This document shows, piece after piece, positions 45,539 through 57,700 of a stretch of 64,000 nt of DNA. Within the stretch, counting starts at the first letter, position 1, and each line of letters starts with the position of its first letter. The stretch spans positions 248,001 through 312,000 of the forward strand of contig WPDH01000008.1 in assembly GCA_019137255.1 (NCBI GenBank), written 5' to 3'. The DNA is from Corinectria fuckeliana (taxonomy: Eukaryota > Ascomycota > Sordariomycetes > Hypocreales > Nectriaceae). A program made the translations under genes and the position numbers. The notes under the pieces were generated by a model that had not been told where the DNA came from, ran no database searches, and saw nothing but the letters and a program-made list of their open reading frames with translations.

Positions 45539-48111
45539 AGCTAGTGGGTCCGTTCTGCTGCGGATGCTGATGCTTGGCCCCCTATATAAATTCACACTAA
45601 ATCTGTAGTGTAGTTGTCCTGTGACTATTAACCCTGCTAACTTGCCCACCACTAAAAATACACACTTTATCTAACCTGTCTTTTAAGTCTTTTAAGGCTG
45701 CTTATAATACTGTTAATAACTGTGGGAAGGTTATTAGCTTTAGCTTTGTTATTTTCTAGAAGAGGCCCTTAGGGGTGGGATTTACCTAGGTTAGACTATA
45801 ATATGCTAAAGGCTAGGCTTATATTAGTAAAGCTAAAGCTAAGGTTTATAAGTAAAAAAGGTAGAAGATAAGCAGCTAAATAACTAGCTACCTAAACTAG
45901 CTTATAATAGTTAAAGGCTCTAGTAATAACCTTTAGAGACTTAAGGCACTTACTAGTAAAAGTACTTTTTCTTATAATTATAAGGCTTTACCTATAGAAA
46001 TATTTTCCTAGTATTACACTTAGGAAATTATACTTATAATCCTAATAATCCTCTTAATATAAAATAATAATATTAAACCTGCTTAAATCTTAATTAAACT
46101 TTAAGTAAATAATAATCTAATTATTACTAGTATTAAGGCTTAAGACCTAATAAATATTTTTATAAGGTAATATTATATTAAGCTATAAGAGTATATACTA
46201 TTAGAGTAGTTATTTAGCTTTTTTTAAAAAGAGAGCTTTTTTTTTTATTATAAGAGAAATATAAGAGGTTACTTAACCTAGCTTTTTTTAGCCTTAGGTA
46301 ATAGTATTTAGCTCTTTTAATATCACCTAGATATATTACTTTTTAATAGTATATATAAGACTAACTGTTTTAATATACTATTATTTAATATATATAGATT
46401 AACCTCTTTATAGCAGACCTTTTAGGTTACTATTATTTTCCTTAGTAAGAAGACTTATTATAACTTTTACTAGGCTCTTAACACTTTAGATAAGCTTATA
46501 ACTAAAAATTATATCTTTTTACTTTAAGTTATAGTCTCTAACTATAATCTTACTCTTATTAACACTCTTATAAATCACCTAGCTTTTTATAGTGCTTCTT
46601 ATATTTTTTACTAGTAATATATAAATATAAATATACTAGCTAAGACTAAGTGTTTCTTCTCTAAGGCTATAATCTTACCTAGGACTATACAGGTAGTATA
46701 GTACTTAAGCTTTTCTGCCTTTCTTACAGCTTAGAATGAGCTTATTATAAGTGATAGTATTACACTTTATAAGAGATAGCTCTAGCTCTTCTAGCAGAAA
46801 GGCTAGCACTCTTAAGGTGCTATTAACTATATAATAAACATCTAGCTTACTTCTTAAAGTAGTAGCCTTATCTAGTATACTATAGATTAATATTACTACT
46901 ATAGTTATATTATAATCTTAATTATAAAGTCTTTATATACTAATATAAAGCAGCTACTATAGTTAAGCTAAGGTGACTTAATAATAGTCTTTAAGAAGCT
47001 AGGTCTCTTCTAGAGGAAGTAAGAGTTTAATATCTATAATTAGATCTTATAGAAAAAGAATAAGATATAATTTATAGCTAATAGTATTCTCTTCTTAATT
47101 ATTAGGCAGTAGATTTCCTTTTATACTCTTACTCTTATATAAAAAGAGCTTTATAAGCTATCTTAAGAGACTAACCTAGCTAATATACCTACTAATACCT
47201 ATAAGCCCTGCCCTATTTAAGTTATATATAGGCTGTTATATAAGTATAAGCTATAAGACCACCTTATAAAGAATAAAGCTATTTTACTATAGCATATAGT
47301 AGCTTACTAGCACTAGAAGTAGAGCGAGAAAGCTAGAGGTGTAAAAGATATAAGTATAAGCTTTACTATTTTAGACCTCCTTCCTATTAGGGGAAAAAAG
47401 CAGCCTAAAAGGAGTATTACCACTAATAGAGGTACTACTATCTTAAGCACCTAGTAAGACCCCCTCTTAGTTAAGAGAGTCTTAGCATATAAGTAAGCTA
47501 AGAGACAAGTTATTAAGATAGCAGCCTAGGTAGTAGTCTTACTACTACTATTAATAATACTTACTACCCTTCTAACTATACTATTATTATTATTATTATT
47601 AGGGCTATAAGCTAGGCTGTGTTAGGCCAGTCAGGATAACACCTATAAGGCTAGTATAGTTATATAATATGCTTATTAATAAGCTTTCCTAGTAGATAAC
47701 TATAATAACTCTAACCTTAAGCCTGGCCTTAAGCTTATAGTCTTAACACCACAGCCTAGATTAATACCACCCTGGTCTATAACTATCTTAAACTACCTAT
47801 TATAATAGTCTAATACTAATACCCCTAGTAAGACTTAAGGTATAACTTAGCTAGGCCTTAATCTGATAATTAATACTAAATTTAAAGGGGAAATAGATAA
47901 GTGGATTAAAGAGAGAGATATACTACTAGGAGAGATAAGAAAGAAGCTTAAAGATGAGATATAGCTAGCTAATAGTGTTAGTGATGACTTCAGCTAGCTA
48001 GGATAATATTAATTGATTAATTTGGTACCTAGGACACCTTAAACATACAGATCCTATTGCTCTCATATAAAATTTGCGGGCGGCTGTGGTACCAGAGCCC
48101 AGCCACTGTCC

Positions 48112-48164
48112 AAGCCACAAATGTATGCTCGCTAGGTAAAGTTGTATGCTCTATAACCAAACCC
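48112..48164 (-). repeat. Right terminal inverted repeat, MULE copy 1
   Basis: Reverse complement of the left end, ending CTATAACCAAACCC. It contains the same two boxes as GTATGCT. Confidence 0.9.
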
Positions 48165-48173
48165 GAGGCAGAT
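48165..48173. repeat. Target-site duplication, right, MULE copy 1
   Basis: GAGGCAGAT directly after the right inverted repeat, identical to 45478-45486. Confidence 0.85.
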
Positions 48174-49886
48174 TTATGGTGGCAGGGTAACGGCCTTTGC
48201 TCGTCCCTCTCGCGAGATAAGCTGAGATACAGAGTTTTCACTGATATGCTTCTCCCTTGCAATGCATTGCCAGATGCCGCAATAGGTCGCTGCGGAACTG
48301 ATAAAGGAGCATGCGGTATAGCGAAGCCAAGTGATGATTGGGAGAGCGGTGCCTATCTATCTAATCTCCATCCCTCGACGGTCAGACGGACGGCAAGGGC
48401 GGGAACAACTGCCAGATTAGACAGGTAAGAAGCGCTTGCGTTGGACGGGGCAAGATGTGCGCAGAAGGATGTGATAAGGAATTAATCCGTGCTGTTTACG
48501 AGGATGCGTATAAAGGCCTCCCGTCCCCGCAGCCGCAGTTCTGGCCCGAGGTTTTGGTCTTGGAGGACGCAGCAAGATCCACGACCATCGACCCAAGATC
48601 CATCTAGCATCATCCTCGATTCAAGGCCGCCAGCCCGAGGCTCTTTCGCCTCTTCAGCCATCGGCTTTCCACCGGGATCACGGGGGCCTCGAGAGCCGAC
48701 TTGACTCTCTGACCAGACGACATCAGAACTTGCCGCCCGAGGCTTGTGCGTCGTAGCTCCGGATTGATGGCGAATCTAGACGATCCATGCCACTCGCTCT
48801 GTCGACTTTCCCGACCCTTGCTCGTTCGATCACATCCTGGTGCCGAGACCAGCTGCCCCCCCCCCCCCCCACGTCCAAGAGTTGAGGGTCGGTTGATGTC
48901 CCCCTCGTCTCTGCCACATCCATCGCTACAGCCAAGGGATCCGGCCTCGTTGATCCCTAACCAGACGATTCCATCGTCCGCGACTCCCTCTTTGCCATTG
49001 TCAGGAAACTGCAGCACATGCCCATCCCAGCGTCAGGAGGCGAATTTCGAGCGTCAAAAACGGAGCTACTTCTAGTTCGTTTGAACTAGCCTTGGCGGTA
49101 CTTGGCAGCTCCTCAGCCCCGAGCCATCTGCCTCGTGTCTAATTGACCGAGACTAGAGGAATCGGGTAGAGGAATCGGGGAGAGCACTCGGAACCGGCGA
49201 CCAGGGCATGAGGCCGGGGATCTAGGCCAGCACTTCCGCGAAGGGCTGAAGGTAGGAGCCCCAACCAACCGCGTTGGCTGCGACTTGAGAGATATATTCC
49301 AAGCAAACTGCGGGCCCGCGCGGCCACTGGCGAGCCGTCGTGGGATTATGTATAGATCCGATCTGCCCCATTGCCTCCGAACGTTTGCAGTGCGACGGTG
49401 GACATGACATATTAATATCTGTCTGTATCTTCGAGCCCACACCGCTTTGGTGGGGCGGTGCCTCCGAGTCCCGGCGCACTATTCGCTGCGGCCCATGGAC
49501 TGCAACTCTTCGCATTCCCTGGTCATTCCGGGCCTCTCACGATCCAAGCGACGGCGCCGTGATGGACGTACAGTGTGTACGTACATGCGGTTCCCGGAAG
49601 TGCTGCGAGGTGATTCGCTAATCCATCGTCCAATGCTATGTACATAGCATGCACACAACATTGGAACAATGTATGGGGACCCCGGCCATGCAGTTCGATC
49701 CTCCCAGTATCGGACTTTATTCCACCGGGGTTTCATGTCCGGAGGGTGCTGTTTGGACTGCCTGTTTATTGTATTGAACCACGGAACGCATTCGGAGCAA
49801 TACGAATACTGCAGGTTGATATTGCTAACGGCGTTTGAACTTTGTATGTTTGCGTTAGTCCACTGCCTGGTTTGGAGGAAATAGGG
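48174..49886. other. Unique DNA between the two elements
   Basis: 1.7 kb of normal-GC sequence without a recognisable gene. It contains a C15 run (about 48857-48871). The sharp change of base composition at both element borders is clear. Confidence 0.5.
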
Positions 49887-49894
49887 TTTGTTAG
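49887..49894. repeat. Target-site duplication, left, MULE copy 2
   Basis: TTTGTTAG directly before the left end, repeated at 52562-52569. Eight bases match exactly; a ninth base on either side does not. Confidence 0.75.
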
Positions 49895-49948
49895 GGGACG
49901 TGATATAAAGCATACCAATCTGACTATTAAGCATACCAAATGTGGCTG
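49895..49948 (+). repeat. Left terminal inverted repeat, MULE copy 2
   Basis: Begins GGGACGTGATATAAAGC. It matches the right end over 54 bases with a single T/C difference. AGCATAC boxes at 49909-49915 and 49930-49936. Confidence 0.9.
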
Positions 49949-52507
49949 AGGGTGGGTCTGTTACCCTGCTGATACTAATGCTTGGCCCCCCATATAAATT
50001 TTGGTGTGATCTTAAGTGTAGTTGTCTTGCTACTACTAACTGTAACTTTTAGTCACTTAATTATAATAGACAAATTATTTAATATCTCTTTTCTGTCTTT
50101 TTAGGCTGCCTATAAGGTAATTAATAACTTTGCGATAAGGCTAGGCTATAGTCTTATTATCTTACAGAGCTAGCCTAATACTACTAATCTAACCTAGGTT
50201 CTCTTATACTATGTAAAAGGCTAGATTCCTAAGAGTTAGGCTAAGACTAAAACTTATAAATTAAAAAGGCAGTATATAAGCTCTTAGATAACTACCTATA
50301 GATATTAGCTTCTTATTATTAAGAGCTCTAGTAATAACCTTTAGAGACTATAAGTAGTATAAGGTAAAGATTATTAGGATTATAATTATAATATATTATC
50401 TAGAATAACTTTTTTCTAGTACTAAAGCTAGGCACTTATAGTAATAATACTAATAATTATCTTAATATAAAATAATAATATTAGGCTTATATAAATCTTA
50501 ATTAATCTTTAATCTAAAAAGGACCTCTATATTAAGAGTATTATAAGATAAAACCTAGAAAATCTCTTTATAAAGTATTACTAAATAGAGCTTATAAGCT
50601 ATATACTAATTAAGTGGTTATTTAACTAGCTTTAAGATACTAGTGTTTTTTTTTAGTATAATAAAAGCCTTATAGGTTATATAATAAGGCTATTTATAGC
50701 TTTAGGCACTAGAGTTAATATGCTACTATAACACCTAGATGTGCTACTTTTTAATAGTATATATAAGACTAATTACTTTAATATACTACTTTTTAATATA
50801 TATAGCTTAACTTCTCTTTAGTAGACCTTTTAGGTAGTAGTAGTTTTTCTTAATAGTAAGATAATTAGTAACTTCTAGTAGGCTCTAAAGGCACTTATAA
50901 AGTTAATAAAAAAGTATAAAATCCCCCTGCTATAAGTTATAATCTCTAACTATAATCTTACCTTTATTAACACTCTTATATAATACTTGCTTTTTTAAGA
51001 TAAGCCTTATCTTCTCTGCTATTAGTATATTAATAAGAATATACTTACTAAGATAAAGAGATTTTTCCCTAAGGCTACTATTAACCCTATCACAAAAAGA
51101 GCCTTTTAATACTCTAACTTTTATACCTTTCTTAAGCTTTAGAATCAGCTTGTAAAAAGTAATAATACTACTACTTATAAAGCCTAGCTTTAGAAGCTTT
51201 AGTAACCTAGTAAATACCCTTAAGAAGCTATAAATTATATGATAAATATATAGCTTATACCCTAGAGAGACTATATTATTAAATTTATAGTTAATAGTTA
51301 TTATTACTTTAGTTATATAATAATCTTACTTATAAAGTCTCTTTATATAGATATAAAGTAGCTACTATAGTTAAGCTAAAATAACTTAATAATAGTCTTT
51401 AAGAAGCTAATAGTCTTCTAGAGAAAGCAGAAGGTTATAATTTAAGAGTAGATCCTTTATAAAAGAAATAAGCTACTATTTTCTACTAATACTCTTCTTT
51501 TTATAATTATTAAGAACTAGATTTTCTTTTATACTCTTAATCTTATTCTTATAAAGCTTTATAAGCTTAATTAAAAGCTTAACCTTTTTACCCCCCCCCT
51601 AGCTAATTATAACCTCTATATAATCTATATTACATATAGGCTGCTATATAAGTATAAGCTTTAGAGGCTCCTTAAGAGCTTTAAGCCTATTCTAATAACC
51701 TAAATAATATTATACTAGCACTAGAAGAGGCAGAAGGTAAAGGTGAGGTAAGATAATAAGAGTATAAGAGATATAGTTCTTAATCCCTAAGTTATTAGGA
51801 GAAAAGAGCAGCCTAAGGGGAGTATTACTATTAATAAAGGTACCTCTATTAGAAGCACCTATTATAACCCTATTCTTACTAAACATATAGAGGTAGTAGA
51901 GAGAGCAGAAGGCTAGGTTACTAAGATAGCAGCCTAAGTAGTAATACCACCTTTATTAACCACCTTAGCTACCCTTAAGATTATATAGTTATTATTATTA
52001 TTAGTATAGCAGGAAGGGCTTTAAGCAGGGCTATAATAGGCTAAGCAGGGTAGAGATATATATAAGGCTAGCATAGTTATACTATAAGCTTATTAGCAGA
52101 CCTTCCTAGCTAATAACTATAACTCTAACAGTAAGCTGCCTAGGTTATTACCACCTAAGTTAACACCACCTCTAGCTATAAGACAGACTATTTATAAGCA
52201 TAAGAGTTAATAGTCTTAGACTAATACCCCTAGTGAGTCTCTAATTAATATGCAAATTTAGAAGGTTCCTAGAGAGCTAGGTCTTTAAATTTCTATTAAA
52301 TTTAAAGGCTAGCTAGACTAGCAGATTACTAACAATAAAGAGGTGGCATTAGGGATAATAACAGCTAAGATACAGGGCGGCAGTAATAATAATAATAGCT
52401 TTAATTAAAAGGGAAGGTAAGAGGCGGAAGACACAGTCAGAGCATTAACTCTGCAGTCCTCATACAAAAATTACGGGGGGCTACAAAATCAGAGCTCCGC
52501 CACTGTC

Positions 52508-52561
52508 CAGCCACATTTGGTATGCTTGATAGTCAGATTGGTATGCTTTATATCACGTCCC
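52508..52561 (-). repeat. Right terminal inverted repeat, MULE copy 2
   Basis: Reverse complement of the left end, finishing GCTTTATATCACGTCCC. Confidence 0.9.
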
Positions 52562-52569
52562 TTTGTTAG
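52562..52569. repeat. Target-site duplication, right, MULE copy 2
   Basis: TTTGTTAG directly after the right end, identical to 49887-49894. Confidence 0.75.
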
Positions 52570-55500
52570 CAGGGAATTGAGGGTCATATTGGATCTTGTG
52601 CCCAAATTGCTGTTGATCGCGTCCTGGCTGAGCCTGGTCTGGAAAGACAATGCTTGAATCAGACCCTTGGCAGTGTGATTCGCGGGAAAGTATGGGGTAA
52701 GAAGTGTTCTTCGTCAGCAGCTTAGACTAATAATTATTGAGTGCTATTCTATTGAGCGTACTGCTTCGTACTGTACGTGCTCTCGTACACACCTAGACTG
52801 AGGATGACGGAGCTCAGCCATCTGAAGCTAACCAAGCCCTGGTGAATGGTCACCGTTTCAAGGTGAGCGTTAGAATGCAATGTTTTCCGGGAGTGGCATT
52901 CTTCACCGTGATCCTGGCGCTCTAGTAGTCAGTAGACTTCAAGGCTAAAAGCAGCTGACACCATGCTCAGAGGGCCTAGCACGGGCCGTTGAGACAGTTT
53001 GCGGGCGCAGCGTCGAGATGAGAGTCAGAGAACCCACTTGCAAGTACTCCGTACGGAGTAGGTAATCAACAAATGTCATGGGCATTGCGCTGTCTCAGTA
53101 ACCAACTTCCGTTGGTGCTGGGAGGACTGCAGAGAGCGGCATACCCTTCTTGGCATCCCAGACCGGGCAAGAATTTTGGCAGTGCCTCGCAGCGACGTCG
53201 ATACGACCGTTCACCCCATGTGGTAATACAGAATCAGTCGACTGGTCGACTATATTAGATTAGAAGCTGCAACGGCCGCCGAATGCGTCTTTGTCTCCAT
53301 GGCTTTGGGTCACGTCCCTGTAACCGCCGACTAATTAGATGCTTATTTCTCCGACTAGAACCCTGAAGCGGCGGCCTTCAACTCTGGCTGGGATCGCCTC
53401 CAAGCGGCCACCAGACAGCGGCCACCAAAGCGACAGGTCGGGGCAGGGAAGAAGTCGTCGCAATGACTCGTGGATCTGGGAGCCTTGCGCATTTCCGTCT
53501 TGCGGCTAGGAGAATGGGATGAATGCCGGTTGCCCTCTGCTGACTGCCACGGATGCAGTGCGGCGTGGCCTTCCAAGGGACGAGGAAAGGCTAGGAGCTG
53601 CTAGCTCCCCTGTGCGTCGGGTTTGGATGGAGCATATCGGGAGAAACAGGCGTGGCCGAAGAGGCCATCGACGCCAACACTCCAACTGGATGAGGGACCA
53701 GCTCCGGTACGAAGGATGACTAGCAAACTCTAGGCCTAGTACCAAGTCTCCGCAGCCGCTCTAGCCACGAACTCCACCCAACTCCATTCAACCTCTGGCG
53801 CCAGCATGTGAGAGGGAGGGGGAAGTGGCATGGGGGAAACCCAAGGACGTCAGGCCCAAGGTCTCCCGAGTTCAGGGCCCCCCTCTCCACGAGCACCAAC
53901 CCGTCCCCTCCCCTGTCGACTCGTGGATGCGAGTGGGGGTCCGGCATGGTGTTCCATGCGAGTGCTTGGGTGGCGTTGACGACCTACCACCTCTGTACCC
54001 AGTACATACGCATCGTCGACCATGGTGTCCGGTGCTGTCACTGGAGCATCTTGATGGACGTACATGGCACTAAAATAAGCATCTGTGGCCAGGGGATCTT
54101 TAGCATACCTTGAGCATTTGTTTCTTCTAACAGAAATGCGACTCATTGAGGGGCCGAAATGCCCTTGAATCCTCCTGTGCATTACTCGCCGTAGAAGGAG
54201 GACCGCTGCCATAGTGGCTGCTCTTTAAAACTTGCAGGAGATCGATCTGTCCCGGCTGACCAACATCACAGGTAGTGTCGCATGACCGTGCCCAATTGTC
54301 CGCTCCTGGAGCCGACATCTACACGCGACGAGGAAGGGCTCTCCTCCAGGTCAGCCAAGCTGCTGGTGGCAGGGAGCAAACTAGCTAGGGATCGGTGGGC
54401 TGGCCACTCACACAAGCTCAAGCCAGGGAACCAGTAGCCTCGTCAGCCTCCGACATGAGCTAAGGGGTCAAGACTCGGGGATTGCAACCCTCTCAACCTC
54501 GAAACAGTTGGGCAACGAGCTGAGATGTTGACGACAACTGGCGTTGTCGTCGGAAGCCCCCACAAAGGTCGTGCATTGCAGAAGCTTGCGCATGTCCTCG
54601 ATATGGTGGGGTTGTCTCAGACGGACCTTGGAGAACTCACTTGCAGAGGATACTATGTAGATAAAACGGAGTGTCATGTCATGAGCGTTGCTTTCAGTTC
54701 TTGCTCTCGTGTTTGTTGCTCCTGTGTCGGTTTCGAGGCTGGCTTTAGCCAAGGCTAAGCCCAAGACGGAGCCGCAGTCGCAGCCGCATGCTATGTAAGT
54801 ACCGGAGCAGTACCGGCGACTTTCCAGCTCTCGACGGTGGCTTGCAGCCATGAAGAAGCGACTTTGCCCATTCGAACGGCAGGCAATACGTCCCTGCACA
54901 TCTGAACGGAGGTCTACCGCACCAACGCAACCGCGGAAGGGTATGCTCTCCGTAAAGGACACAGGGCATTTTGCTGCAAAGTAGGCGCGGGACCGGGCGA
55001 GAAAGCGGGGAAACACATTGTCCAAGGCTCGAATGACTGCATCCTTTTTTCTTGCGACGAACGGGCTCAGGACAGAGGATTCAGTCTCAGCAGGGTCCAT
55101 TCTCCCCCAGCCAAGCAACGCTCTGTCTGTGCTACCTCGATGTACCCGGAAGCCGTACCGCGTGGGATGCATGTGGCGTTCGGCCAGATGGCCCCGCTAT
55201 CCAGGTTATCCTGGGAACAAGCCAGGGCAGCCCTGGCTCCGGCCCATGTCCGTGGGGCCAGACGGGGCAGAGGGTTGGTTCCCTAGATGCAGCAGCGTGC
55301 TCCGAGGATTCTTGGAGCTTGAACCCCCATGCCCATTTCCTTTTCTGTCTCTGCGAACGAGGGATTCTTCTGAAGGCAAATTGTCTCGCACCACAGTAAT
55401 GGACAGTGGCCCGCGAGGGCCCGCGACGCGATGCGGAGGGCCCGCCCCCACCGCGGCTACCAAGCTTCGCAAGAGCTGGGGGGGCGAGTACGTCTGGAGT

Positions 55501-57700
55501 AGTGATCGGTGGTATGTAATGGTTCATGAAAGCTTACATAGAGCATTTCAGGCCAGACGTTCTCATGCGACAGCCCGAGCGGGGTACTTGAATTGGACTC
55601 GGAACGTTGGAGACGGAGCCAACGCTGGGCCCGAAGACGGGAGAATGTGAGTCAAGCCACAATGAGTGAATGGTTCGACCAAGAGATGGTATTACTGCGT
55701 ACCTAAGTATGCAGACGATGTCGGTACTAAGGCGGGCAACCCAGGCAGGGAAGTCTTCCAGTTCGGACCATGATCGGAAGGCTGGCTTGTACCTTGGGCA
55801 GGCAGTAGAGGATCGTGGCCGAGGCGGGAATGGAGTGTTTACTATGTAGGTCCACGTCTCTCCACTGCCTCGCGGCCGAGAATCCACTCGCTGGACATTG
55901 GCGCGCGCGCATCGTGCGTGCTTAGCCATGGTCCGTGGACGGAGCATCGTGGACTGCCATCCACGGCGGCGGTTGCCCATCGTCATTCCTGGAGACTGGA
56001 GATGGCTCCAAGCCTCCCAGCTTACATGGAAGAATCCTCGGTCTAGGACCCATGGATGTTGCAAGTATGGGTCTTGGACTCGGAGACCAGGGTGTATTCC
56101 GTACATAGCGCCCCTCGACTGAGAACGAGCAGGCTTGCAGGCCAGACCCAGACCCTTCGCAGTTCTTTGTCGCTGCGTCGCCAACGCCCCTGGCTTCGGC
56201 GCGTGGGTCTGGCGACGCCATCGTCGACGGTCTTTGGCCGAAGGACCGAAGATGGAGAGGGCCAGTCATGTCATTGGCGTTCGTCAGCCCATCGCACATG
56301 GAGCGACTTTTGTTGGCCTGCTGCTTGTTGGAGTGCGAGCTGCGGATGGTCGGGGGCCCTGTTCTTTGTGTAACGGCCCCTCCCACTCGTCCTCCCTGAC
56401 AGCGTGACGCTGGATGGATGGACGGCGCGGGATGATGACGGAGCTGGCCCTGGGTTTGGGTTGCAGTGTCGCGAATGAGGATTAGCAGAACCGCGGTAGG
56501 CGAGTCGGTAATCTTGCAACTTCCAGATACTTACCTAAGTAGGTCTGCCCGCCTTCTGTGTAGGTCTACGCAGTACATCCGGACGTTCAGGCCTGGAACC
56601 TTAGTGGGAAGCGTCCACGGAACCGAGGGCCGCAGGTAGGTGTCCAGTTCGGCAGCCGGCGGAGGGTGCTGGGACTTGGGGGGTCTTGCTATAGCGCTGG
56701 AAGCCTGCTAGAGATCCATCTGTACTTGGTGGGACAACCTAGACTTAGTTAAACCAAGCAGCCAAGCTCCAGGACGGGTACTACGAAGCATGTGCATAGT
56801 AAACTGGAGGGGAACCCTCGAATCCTACCCGACTCTAGTCTGCACGCACAGTTCCTCAGGACCCTGGTTGCCTGGAGAGTCAATGGAGTCAATGGAGGAG
56901 AGTTGCCCTGGAGTTGAATGTGCGGAGGTACCACGGTCGGTCCCTGTCATGACGGGCAGCCCCCACTCAGAGAGCCGAAGCCCTGCCTGTGGCGCCGACT
57001 TGGAAGAGCCAGTGAGCTACCCATGTTGCGCCATGCATGCCAAGGTGGGAAATATCCGTACACACCACGCCGAAGTGGAAATGGAAGCAGAAGCAGAAGC
57101 TGAAGCTGAAGCGGACGTGGGCGTGGGCGTGGGCATTTGTGTGCGTAAGCGTGTGCAACTTGCAAGCAAGCCTGTTGTTAGTACACGTACCAACAAGTCT
57201 AATAAGTAACCTCAACGACAGGTGAAGATGGATGGATGGATCTCTAAGCCAGTCGTAGACTGTCGTGCATCGTGTTCCTGTCCCCTCTCTTTTTCTCCAT
57301 CCCGTTCACATCCTGGGCTTTGCTATACCTACATGCCATGGCCTATACCCGCTCGCTCCTTGGTCCTTGCTCTCAGTCCATGCTTCGTGCTCCATACTCC
57401 TCACTCCTCACTCCATTCTCGAGTGGCGTTGTGGTGGTCGCTGCATCGGGACGCCTTCGCACGAGGATCTAACGCGGGCCCGGTCACGGCGACGCGACGG
57501 TGGCCAGTGACTGTTCAAGCTCAGAGTACTAGGTACCTAGTCTACCTATCCATAACGTTGCCCGAGCCGACGACGACTCTACACGGAACTGGACGATGAA
57601 GAGTGAGCGAGTGTCGACGGAGCACTAACGAAGCCCCCTCCCTCCTTCATCGCAAACGAGCCCTCCGCGTCCCAGTCCCTTCGGCTCTTCTACTTTGCCC
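52570..57700. other. Long non-coding stretch upstream of areA
   Basis: No recognisable gene. Frames up to 234 codons (54468-55172, minus) have no domain and overlap unrelated frames on the other strand. Simple repeats: GAAGCA/GAAGCT and GTGGGC hexamers (57079-57135). Probably holds distal areA regulatory DNA; an unrecognised orphan gene is possible. Confidence 0.45.

Larger units (their letters stand above)
45487..48164 (+). mobile_element. RIP-degraded Mutator-like element, copy 1
   Basis: A 2,678-bp DNA transposon relic bounded by about 53-bp inverted repeats and an exact 9-bp target duplication. The interior is extremely AT- and TA-rich against the surrounding GC-rich DNA, with stops throughout. 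On the + strand the ghost of a transposase is legible. Around 45690-45950 is a FAR1/WRKY-like DNA-binding region (AAYNTVNN start). Around 46500-46620 is a MULE catalytic segment (VIVSNYNLTLINTLI). Downstream is SFSAFLTA-stop-NELIISD (about 46709-46755), where TAG replaces an expected Trp. Stops at Trp/Gln/Arg positions are the transitions that RIP makes. Sense orientation is inferred from these blocks. Not functional. Confidence 0.85.
49895..52561 (+). mobile_element. RIP-degraded Mutator-like element, copy 2
   Basis: A 2,667-bp relic in the same orientation as copy 1 and colinear with it. Shared landmarks are ATGCTTGGCCCC-C/-ATATAAATT just inside the left end and the sentence-like TCTAGTAATAACCTTTAGAGAC. 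Translated on +, the N-terminal ghost domain reads INNFAIRLGYSLIIL and YYVKG near 50130-50225, matching FAR1-type MULE N-termini. A catalytic-region ghost, VIISNYNLTFINTLI, is near 50935-50985, followed by a YINKNIL segment and then KRFFPKATINP (about 51058-51090). The interior is strongly TA-rich with many stops. Its inverted repeats differ in sequence from those of copy 1, so this is a separate subfamily or an older split. Confidence 0.85.

Noticed and set aside
45487..52561. hAT or Tc1/pogo assignment of the two AT-rich elements
   Set aside because: The 8-bp duplication of copy 2 first suggested hAT, but long inverted repeats, the 9-bp duplication of copy 1 and the FAR1-like plus MULE catalytic ghosts fit Mutator-like elements better.
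54468..55172. 234-codon minus frame as a gene
   Set aside because: No domain or signal was found, and it overlaps other long frames on the opposite strand.
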